A stretch of 26,072 bases of DNA from Paracamarosporium sp. OC-R06-R3 (taxonomy: Eukaryota; Ascomycota; Dothideomycetes; Pleosporales; Didymosphaeriaceae). Below are positions 1 through 7,913 of this stretch, one piece after another. A model generated the notes under the pieces. The model did not search any database and was not told where the DNA came from. It saw nothing but the letters and a program-made list of their open reading frames with translations. Each line of letters begins with the position of its first letter. The stretch's first letter is position 1. The position numbers were made by a program, and so were the translations under genes. The DNA is taken from positions 1-26,072 of the forward strand of contig JACVRA010000768.1 in the NCBI GenBank assembly GCA_019828545.1, written 5' to 3'.

Positions 1-1
1 C

Positions 2-32
2 TTATAGTGGCCGCTCGCTTATAAACACGTTA
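2..32. repeat. Left copy of 31-bp terminal inverted repeat
   Basis: This 31-bp stretch begins TTATAGTGGCCGCTCG and ends AACACGTTA. Its exact reverse complement occupies the last 31 bases of the window, with no mismatch. The identity stops abruptly at base 33. The core CTCGCTTATAA resembles the ends of pogo/Tigger-type (Tc1/mariner superfamily) transposons, which insert at TA; the outer TTATA/TATAA would include such a TA. The inverted match is seen directly, while the family is inferred from the motif only. No third copy was found inside the window. Confidence 0.85.
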
Positions 33-721
33 ATGGCTATTTGCAACATCTGTTTTGTTGCTATTCAAGCGTCAAGTGTCGAAATTGTCTGTAGTGGCCT
101 TCAAAGGTATCTTGAATTAAAGCAGTACGACACTGATGGAAGGGGGTGATGTATGGGATTTTTTCCCCTGCTGTTTTGCTGGGAATTGTGTGGGAAATTA
201 CTGTCCTCCGCTGTGTGATATATTATCGCGCTGTTTTCATTGCAGATCCTTCGTGCCCACGGAAAATTAGGGAAACATGACTTAAGAACAGTGCTAGAGT
301 CACCAAGAACCTTTGTGCCTCAAAGGGTCGTATTTCGCGAATGGACATTGTAGACTCCAATCTTTAGCTTCTAACTCGAGTCAGCTAGCTGCATATAGTA
401 GTCTAGAAAGCCGTTGTCCGCACGTCTCTCAACCAAAGTGTGATAATGAATTTTACAAGCCAAAAAGGTTGCCAGCAAGGGCTTGCAAATCACCTATCGT
501 GTTGCACGACTTTAGAATGGTTATTAAATCGGGTGAAAGACGATGGAGGCGCTCTGACCCTCAAAAAGGGCTTCTTGGTGGATTAGTGCGAGATTGTGAA
601 TCCAAGCGAGATCAGATTAGACGACGCAACCCGATGCGTGGAAAGAGGACTGCACGACTCTGTTTTTTCACATTCTATATAGATTTTCTATTGTGAAAAA
701 TTTCCATCGAATCAGATAAAA
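33..721. other. Non-coding stretch between TIR and tRNA
   Basis: I see no convincing gene here. The longest open frame (313-696, plus) starts at a non-ATG codon, has no recognisable domain and runs to the edge of the tRNA. The first 300 bases are moderately AT-rich and could be the inside of a decayed transposon, since they adjoin the terminal repeat, but no transposase-like reading frame is visible. Confidence 0.5.
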
Positions 722-792
722 GCATCAGTGGTCCAGTGGTAGGATAATTGCCTTCCAAGCAATTGGCAGGGGTTCGATTCCCTTCTGATGCA
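722..792 (+). tRNA. tRNA-Gly, anticodon UCC
   Basis: A complete 71-nt cloverleaf without intron. The acceptor arm GCATCAG pairs perfectly with CTGATGC (785-791), with discriminator A at 792. The D arm is GTCC/GGAT around the loop AGTGGTA. The anticodon stem ATTGC/GCAAT is perfect around the loop CTTCCAA, giving anticodon UCC, which reads GGA glycine codons. The T arm is AGGGG/CCCTT around TTCGATT, with one G-U pair. Internal A-box and B-box (GGTTCGATTCC) promoter elements are intact. T runs about 20-40 bases downstream (TTTTT near 811, a longer run near 828) can end RNA polymerase III transcription. It looks functional and sits only about 90 bp upstream of a truncated reductase pseudogene. 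Confidence 0.95.
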
Positions 793-878
793 GTAAATCG
801 AGCTTTCATTTTTGTAGTTTGCTGTTTTTTTGTCTGTGGATTTCTAACTTCCTCGTCGCGTGCCCAACAAATACCACA

Positions 879-1417
879 TCTATCAAAAATTCGTACTTGG
901 ATTGTTTGATTCTGCATTCACATCTTCAGAGCTTAGCATCAACACTGGAGATTTGGGATACAATGTGCTCCTTGGTGCCTCATCCCGTGCGCTGTCTCGG
1001 TATTTCAAATATTGAATTGCATGCACTGCAGATACTCTACGATCATATACGAATCAAACCAATGGTCATTCAAAATGCTTTCTACAAGGATTATGGTTAC
1101 GAAGCAAGAATGTGGGCATATTGTCTGGAAAAGGGCATCGTATACCAGGGGCTTTGGTTGCTCAAGAAGAGTGAAACGTTGGTAAACTCTCCACCGGTGA
1201 AGACATTTGCGGCAGCGGCAAGCGTCAGCCTAGAGGTTGCCTACTTGGTCTCCTTCAACTACTCGGCATTACAATCCTTAATGGCTCTACCAATGAGACG
1301 AATATGAGAGCGGACGTGATGGGCTTGGAAGCTTTGAACATCCCGGCCAACGAGAAATCACCTGAGAGCCTCGTGCACGAGTGGCCCCGGCAGTTGTCGA
1401 TCCTTTTCGTCAGTTGA
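879..1417 (+). pseudogene. Aldo/keto reductase, 5'-truncated and frameshifted
   Basis: The translation carries the C-terminal half of a fungal aldo/keto reductase. Recognisable pieces are SYLDCLILHS (the His of the catalytic tetrad, near 915), LVPHPVRCLGISN, the QNAFYKDYGY segment after VIQN, and EKGIVYQ. Reading in the first frame is good to about 1247. The family's next segment, GITILNGSTNE, then continues in another frame (from about 1250) and ends at a TGA at 1415-1417, so at least one small indel lies near 1245-1250. The N-terminal half of the TIM barrel, with the catalytic Asp, Tyr and Lys and the first strands, is absent, because an intact tRNA lies where it should be. What remains cannot encode a working oxidoreductase. 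Family assignment is firm from motif order; substrate is unknown. Confidence 0.8.
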
Positions 1418-2133
1418 GTGTCGTGGAACATCATCGTAACTCAAGTTCCAGAAGGGGTCTTTATCGACCCTGTACGTTACTCATATTGAGTCATCGTGAT
1501 TTCCTGACAGGCTATATGCTGAAGCCGCTCGAGATAAATTATAAGTACAAACTTGAGCTCATATTCATTCATTGGCTAACCTTCTGTTTGGGAAATGTTT
1601 TTTCAGGCAAAATGTTGGGCCGCTTCGGAGAAGACGGATTGAAGTACATCCCCATCTCGCAAGCACGGCAGATAGGCGCGCCTAAGAAGGTTCTGACGGA
1701 TAAAAAACGCCGTGCTATCCGTGAAGCAAACATGCATGAAGGGCCACGTATGTGTGAAGAGCATGAGCCGGCCTGAATTATTTGCCAGCAGCCAGTTTTG
1801 GCCCGGAAGCGTGGGTCATGTAACCCGTAACGTACCACTTCAAGACACGCAATGAGGTTGCCCTACACTGTAAACAGGATTTCAAGCAATAATGCCCAAT
1901 GTACGACATGTGAAGGCCTGAAATTGGTCACATGTGGCAGGCTCGGCCTGCGACCACCCACTTGTACATCGAGGCTATTGTACCGCAGTCGAAGCTGCAC
2001 GGATCAATATTCGTTTGTAAAACCCCACGATGTGTTTAAAATAAAGAGGAATACCTCTCAACACCGTTGTTCATCTTTGCACATACGTTTCACTTTGGCA
2101 TTCCCACTCACCAGCTACACGATCGAGGGCATC
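1418..2133. other. Unassigned stretch with a possible exon
   Basis: One plus-strand frame (about 1607-1776) reads like protein, with KYIPISQARQIGAPKK in the middle and a TGA at 1774-1776. It is preceded by a plausible intron, 1545-1606: GTACAA donor, GGCTAAC branch site near 1575, and a TTTTTTCAG acceptor. I recognise no family and no upstream exon with a start codon. It may be a further relic of the decayed left arm. The rest shows nothing interpretable. Confidence 0.2.
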
Positions 2134-2726
2134 ATGTGTGACTCAGGAGATAGCCAGGTCTCTATCGCGGCTAATTAGATATCCGTCCTTACATGCATTA
2201 CGAGCTCATTGGGTAGCTTAAGCATTCTGTACACCATTTACAAGCAGTTCAGAGAGGCCGAAGAGGATTTTGTCGCCTACGGGAAGATACTTGCCGAGTC
2301 AAGCACTGTGCTTACCGCTGATATCAGCGCTATTGAACTGCTCATCAAGCGATTTCCATCAAAAGCCGCCTTACTGGAGCGCACGCTGCATGATTACGAA
2401 CAAATCAGGGAGAAGGCCAACCAACTGGAGGTTTTAATGAACGGGAGGTCACCATTCAACGACCAAGGACTAAAGCGCTATGTTGGAATCTGGCTATCAG
2501 GGAGGAATGGAAACTTGGCCCGGGCTGTAAGAGAGCTTCAACGACTGTCCCAGAAGCTTTCGGCGACAAGGCTTAATATTCTGTTGCTGTAAGTTGAATT
2601 GCTACATTGGAAACTAGGTTTGTGCACCGAGCGCCAGCTAATTCGTGTTTCAGGCAGCTAGAAAAACAACATGATCCGCGGGCGAAGCGCGGGGCTGCCT
2701 TGAACAACAGAAAAGATGGGGAGTAG
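2134..2726 (+). pseudogene. Helical HeLo-like N-terminal domain gene with nonsense codon
   Basis: An ATG at 2134 opens a frame (QVSIAAN) that reaches an in-frame TAG at 2176-2178. The same frame then continues for about 137 codons with a helix-rich sequence (SSLGSLSILYTIYKQF, then AEEDF, then LLERTLHDYEQIREK). A clean intron follows at 2589-2653: GTAAGT donor, GCTAAT branch site, TTTCAG acceptor. The second exon joins in frame and ends at TAG 2724-2726, giving about 174 codons overall. The SIAA start plus an all-helical region recalls the N-terminal HeLo-like domains of fungal STAND/NLR and ankyrin proteins, but this is a weak family call. With no in-frame ATG soon after the TAG, the gene is probably dead, although its splice sites are preserved. 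Sequencing error at 2176 is the main alternative. Confidence 0.45.
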
Positions 2727-3774
2727 AGTGGACCGATCCTATGAGTCTTGAGTAATTGGCTAGTTGTCTAAGCAAGAAGCATGTACTTTGAAGGGAGTGG
2801 TGTTTTTTCCACGAGTCGTATCAAATTGCTCATCGTTCCGAAGTGGTACAGAGAATCAAAGGGGATGTGTAGAAATTTTCAATTTGTTACATTGATTAGT
2901 ACATCCGTTGGATATGATTGCGCGCCTCAGCTAGCCAGACTTCGTTGCTCGTAAATGGTAGCTTCGCCAGCCAGAGGTAGCTTCGGAAGAACAATCACCA
3001 AGTCTCTGTCGTCACCCATAGTATTTTCCATGTTCTCCAATACCGTGTCAGACTTGAAAATCTTCCAAGGCTGGGACCGGTTCTCCCTTTCGATTCCGGC
3101 AAGAGTCTGCTTAACCCAGTTGACAAACTCGTCAGAAGTGTCGGAGGCACTTGTCTCGCTTCGAGCCGGGCTCTCGAAGCGATGGATGAGTAGGGTGCAA
3201 GTCCATCGGCACGACGACAATCGATTCGAAGGTGAGAATCTATGTGATTACTAGTCAGCATCACGGTATCAACCTTGTAGAGCTCAGCGGCCCTACCTTC
3301 AACTGTAGGAAGGTTCTAAAGCGAGAAATGAAAGGGATACAGATATAGAGTATAACTGGGTAGAGATGCCTATGAAAGTGTTCCGTGCTGCAGACGCCAG
3401 ACCCTGGCTCACAACGGTTGGTCTCGTTACCTACTGGAATACCACGCTAGAATCATTTTCGTGTGTCTGCGACAACGTATGATTGAGTACGCCACGTTGT
3501 AAGTGACAGCTGAAGTACTGGTGATCTACGGGAGGACGTTTGCATTAGCGGCTGCATCGTTTGTGGACTGCTGCAATCGCTAACCCGCCTGTGTGAGACC
3601 GCCATGAAATGACAACTCACCAAATTCGGAAGAGCAGTGAGTCCGGTGGACGAACGTCAGTCTTGAGGATCAAGCAATTGCCACGACTAATGAAACCACC
3701 TCAGCCTTGCAGCTGCTCAATTTGAGATCGACAAGACACATATTTGAATACAATGTTTTATTCGACGGTCTAAA
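2727..3774. other. Gene-poor stretch with a possible unidentified minus-strand fragment
   Basis: The minus-strand frame 3220-2927 (TSDEFVNWVKQTLAGIER in its middle, C-terminus YEQRSLAS) reads like the tail of a protein. Another minus-strand frame (about 3290-3150) also looks protein-like and seems to join only through a frame change. I recognise no family, start codon or splice structure. It may be one more decayed gene. The remaining sequence up to 3774 shows no feature. Confidence 0.2.
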
Positions 3775-4549
3775 CTAATGGCCATGGAGATCGACGCCAA
3801 TTACCGACCCTGACAATTCCTTCTCCAATTTTCGTATTCGAACCTGCTCGCCGTACTCCCATCGCAAAGAGCCAAACAAAACCCAGTCTCCAATAGGACC
3901 AACAATAGGTCGCCATATACTGTTAGAAGGAATCAGCTACTATCCAGAGTACGGTATTGCACATACTTTATTACTCGTACTCGCTCTTTGAGAAGAAGAA
4001 GCGGTGCATATTCCTCCAGCGGGAGCATGACACGGTTCAGGACGCCGGCTGGGCTCTGGTCTGCATCATGCATAACGTTTTCAATTAATGTGCAATATAT
4101 CCAAACTTACCAACGTGAACATGCACGGCAGGTCTAAGGAAGGACGTCCGGTCATTGAAGTCTAACACAGTACCGGGAAGTGCTTCTGGCAAGGTATTTC
4201 GAAGTCTCCAATCAAATATGAAGACCTGTCCCACATCGTCCACTTCTTTCCGTATCAAGTGGTCTATTTCTGGGAAGTAAAAGTCTTCAGCTGCCGTTCG
4301 ACAAGCGAAATTGTTGAAGATCAATCGGTAGTCGCGGAACATGAATCCATGAGTGTCAAGAGTTGGAGACGTGGCCAACGATCAAACGTCTTTGACGTCG
4401 ACTTTTTCATCTTTGAAAATAAGGTTATGATCGCGTTGATCTTCAGCTTTAGATGGTATCTGAGTTAGGACTTGGAACGGCTTTTCGTGGTTGTACAGGT
4501 CCTGCCACTGTATGAAACGAAATGCGCCAGTGATTGTGTCCGGAAACAT
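3775..4549 (-). pseudogene. CmcJ/NvfI/AsaB-like oxidoreductase, two disabling lesions
   Basis: The minus strand from ATG 4549 reads FRFIQWQDLYNHEKPFQVL, the usual start of a fungal family of secondary-metabolism hydroxylase/desaturase-like proteins (CmcJ, NvfI, AsaB). Codon 56 is TGA (4384-4382), where the family normally has the Arg of a DVRG-like motif; CGA to TGA would explain it. The frame then continues with LDTHGFMFRDYRLIF and VFIFDWRLR. Two intact introns follow, 4110-4061 and 3966-3920. They join HVHV to DQSPAG (an HVDQSP motif) and RVRVI to NIWRP. After GPIGDWVL a duplicated CAAA (plus strand 3873-3880) shifts the frame, and the expected ALCDGST lies in the next frame. No full C-terminal part follows. 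The biochemical role of the family is oxidative tailoring of small molecules; the substrate here is unknown. No biosynthetic cluster is visible nearby. Confidence 0.8.
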
Positions 4550-5270
4550 TGTGATAAGAATCTAAGAGAATAGGACGTTGTGGAAAGACGCCTTTTTGAG
4601 TGAGGTATCGCACAATCCCTCAACCTGGATATCCTCGATATACGCCGCCAGACGAACTAGCTTCGCTTCTAAACCGACGGGCTTTACGAGAACACAGTCA
4701 CATGAAGTAAGCGTTTTGCTTCAAGTATGCCAGGTCACTCAAAACCCAAAGAACCGCAAGGCTTTTACCGCGACATAATCATTCAATCGCCTACGCTTGC
4801 TGTACATTCTCACATGATCTGCTGGAGCAACAGAGGCTGCTGGTGGAAGCCCATCACAACATACACAGAGTCTTTATCACAAAACACATCACAGACATCA
4901 AACATGAGAAGCTATAGTGGAACTTTTTATGTGCCCGGTTGTAACCTTTACTCAAGCGCCATCATTACCGACATCTATGCATCTGTATCGTAGAGCCAAC
5001 GACCATACGCCCATGCACGCTATGCCGCTCCCTACTGCACATGTCGAAGGAAAACAGACTAAGCAAAAGCCATGCTGGGGGATCAATAGCAAAATGTCAA
5101 ATCCGTAACGCCGATCCATGTAGAGCACAGCAGTCCGTAAGCCAGCGTTGGACGTTTTTCGTGACAGGGCGGAGGAACTGAAGCGGCGCGGCGATTGTAT
5201 TTCTGCCGGTGGTCGGAGGGAGAAAAAAGTTGGCGCGGTGTTTTGGGAAACGGGGAGAAGGAAAGGCCGT
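4550..5270. other. Intergenic stretch without recognised gene
   Basis: Several short frames exist on both strands but none shows a domain, coding-like composition or splice structure. The part nearest 5270 should include the 3' untranslated region of the eIF3j gene, and the part nearest 4550 would be the promoter of the dead oxidoreductase. Confidence 0.5.
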
Positions 5271-6311
5271 TCACATGAAGTCGTCACTGGATGGGTTAGT
5301 AGGTGGCATAGCAGAAACAGTGGCTGAGGGTACTCACTCTCCAAAGTCGTCCTCGTATGCGTTCGTGTCAGCCTTGTAGCTGACATCTCGCGTCGCAACC
5401 AAGCTGGCCTTGGTCTTCGCTGCCTTGGTCTTCTTGCCACCCTTTTCGGATGCCTTCTCCTCCTTCATCTTTTCGTTGCTAAGGGTGGTCAGACCACTAG
5501 CAATCTTCTTAATCTGGTCGCTGGGGAGGTCCTTTGAGATCTGCTTGGTGAACTCCTGGAGGAAGAGCGCGTACTGCGCCTTCTTGTGGTTGCCTCCGAT
5601 CAGCGGCACCAGCGTCTCCCGCAGCTTGGTGAACTGGTCCTTGGTCTGCGGATTGAAGATCTTGAGCGAGCTGAGATCGATGACGTTGTTCGGGTCGCTC
5701 TCGTCGGCGAGGGTAACGGCCTTGCCGCCAGCGGTGCGCTGCTTGGTGCCGACACTGAGGCCTGCGCCGCCGAAGAGATCCTCAGCGTGCGCAAGATCGG
5801 CATCCTGCTCGTTCTTCCGTAACCGGGCGCGACGCGTGGCCTCGTCTTCCTCTTCCTCGGATTCCTCGTCGTCTTCTGCCATTCTCCTACGCATGTTCTC
5901 CTCCTGTCGCTCCTTGATGCGTTGCGACTTGGACTTGTGGTTTGCCTTTGCTTCGGCATCTGCTTTCTCCTTGGCCTCGGCGGCCTTCTTCGCCTTCTCG
6001 CGCTCGACTTCCGAGTCCTCGGCGGCGTCCCATGACTCTAGCACCTATACCGCATGTATCAGCATGGCTTCTCTCCGAGCAGTGGCGGGGCACCGGTCAG
6101 TGCGGGGTCTAGGCTGACATACATCGCTGTCGTCTTCCTCGTCGTCGAACTTGCCTCGTCGTTGAGCAGGTGCGGGTGGGGAAGAGGGAGGCGTGCTCTC
6201 CTCATCTTCGTCGTCTGCGTGGCGGAGTGTTAGCCGTTGTTCTTCGAGTGTGCGGGCGCGCACAGTCGGGCAAGGACATGGATATGACGTACCCCATTTG
6301 CCAGCAGCCAT
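5271..6311 (-). CDS. HCR1: Eukaryotic translation initiation factor 3 subunit J (eIF3j)
   Basis: eIF3j is a loosely bound eIF3 subunit in the cytoplasm. It helps load eIF3 on the 40S ribosome, opposes early mRNA binding and aids termination/recycling. Four exons join in frame: 6311-6293, 6214-6123, 6044-5338 and 5286-5271, giving 277 residues, normal for fungi. Introns are 6292-6215, 6122-6045 and 5337-5287, the last with a CTAAC branch site. The N-terminus has the conserved acidic Trp motif (GKWGDDEDEE). A Lys/Glu-rich coiled-coil stretch follows, then the core helix region (FNPQTKDQFTKL), then a Lys-rich tail. The 16-nt last exon restores the conserved C-terminus DDDFM; without it the frame ends at an early TGA inside the intron. 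The start was chosen because MAAGKW matches the family. Upstream sequence is GC-rich without a clear TATA box. Confidence 0.93.
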
Positions 6312-7913
6312 GATTGCGGACGGGTTACTGAAGGGCGGGCGGCGTGGAATGTGCAGCGAACGTATGCGCGGGTATGTGCAGTCGAGGTTGCACTGGTTTT
6401 TGGGTGCGGGGGCGCAGTGTGGGAGGAAGAAGAGTGAAATTACGGACTGAGGGACCGCGTCGCAGACAATGGTTGGGCTCGGCGTCAACTACGCCCGGCT
6501 GGCTTGAAAAATTGTCTGTGCCCCGTTGCTGCCCAATCATATCCGGAGTCGGCCTTGTTAAAGAGCAACTATTTTCGGCACGCGGGACTCGTTCGCACAT
6601 GCACGAGCCTCTCCTATATACGTCTTATCCAACTACTGCCGCGTGTGCTCGCCTTCAGTGTAAGCTGAGTGAATTGGATATTGTCTATTTTGGGGCTTTT
6701 GTCTTTGCTGTGCTTCGAACTTGGACTTGGACTTGGACTTGAACTTGAACTTGACACTGTGGCAGCTGCCTGCTCCACTCACAGTCCCGCAGCGGAGGAG
6801 TCACACATGCATTGCTTATGGGTAACGTTAGTCTAGCCGAGGAAGAGCGTAGTCTTGGATGTCAAGCAGGATTGTACTGTGCATCTGTTCGTTGCATCTT
6901 AGCCACAAGCTCTATCATGACGTGGAAGGAGCTTTGAGGATTTTCAGAAAATCTTGCAATCTAGTTCAACTAGATCGCAGTCGACGAGAATAGTCTCATA
7001 GGCATATTTGGTTGTGATATCCTAGTATTCGTTTTATAGGCGGACTGTACGAGGACAATCAGAAATCCATATGGAATATTGGCCACAACCTGTCTGAGAC
7101 GATGGGTCCATATGCGTACCTAATCCTGGCGGCATTGCATCGGGATATTCTATCCCATATAGCACGTGTCTTTAACCACGCATGCATCCAACCCTAGTCC
7201 GTAATTAATCTTAACGTAGTATTTTTCACTGCTCTAGAAATGGACAAAGCAGTCAGAGACGCGATATTATCTACAAATATACAATATACTTGCATTCAGT
7301 AACAACTCATGTCGAGGTTCATTTTACTTGGCCCCCTAGGCAAAATTTGGAAACGTAGTGACACTATTCACTACGTGAAGTCCTGGCCAATACTTGTGTT
7401 TCCCATTTCTAATATTGAAAATCGATTCATAAACTGCGTGTCGCCGGAAGATGGATACTTCTTGAATCGAGGGGTTCACCCATATAGCTTCCATGACCTC
7501 ATCGCAATGGGTGAAGCTTTACGAAAGCATTGCCAACTGTAGACTGCTCACTCCCCAGAACATATACGTCGATAGAAATACACATTTGCTGCTGAAAAAG
7601 TAATTTGCATGTGAACCCCATGATACACGAATAACGGTGTTGCGCTACCTATGTCAGGCCAGCTCGGACCCCAAGAAGCCAAGCCGAGCGCCTTCCCGGG
7701 TTAGTGTAGACGACACCTGGACGTGAGCGAGCTCCTTTACCTCGAAAACACATCTCCACCACCTCCTCCCGCAGCCTCCCCACACTCTCTCATTTCCTAT
7801 TGCGCGCTTCCGGCGTCTTGATTCTGGGTCTAATTGTGCCTTTTCTATTCGATACCCCCGTTAGCCATCTGCTCTCTCACCACGAGTGAGCTCAGAGCTG
7901 CTCTGGCGCAAAC
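6312..7913. other. Intergenic region between eIF3j and clathrin genes
   Basis: This divergent intergenic region should hold both promoters. The part next to eIF3j (6312-6600) is GC-rich. The centre (about 6880-7640) is AT-richer and includes a 77-codon ATG-started frame at 7309-7542 (PEDGYFLNRGVHPYSF in it) that I do not recognise and would not call a gene. The last 170 bases before the clathrin start are pyrimidine-rich (CACCACCTCCTCCC near 7757), typical of fungal promoters and 5' leaders. No TATA box is obvious. Confidence 0.5.
6719..6754 (+). repeat. Hexanucleotide tandem repeat (ACTTGG/ACTTGA)6
   Basis: Six uninterrupted 6-bp units lie here: three ACTTGG followed by three ACTTGA, 36 bp in all. 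The clean switch from one variant to the other suggests expansion of each variant by slippage. It lies in non-coding DNA about 400 bp upstream of the eIF3j start. Confidence 0.9.

Noticed and set aside
313..696. 127-codon plus-strand frame near the left edge
   Set aside because: It starts at a non-ATG codon, has no domain and runs up to the tRNA gene. I found no support for a gene.
7309..7542. 77-codon ATG-started frame in the eIF3j-clathrin intergenic region
   Set aside because: It has some protein-like composition but no recognisable family, intron or promoter. It was kept only as a remark in the intergenic entry.
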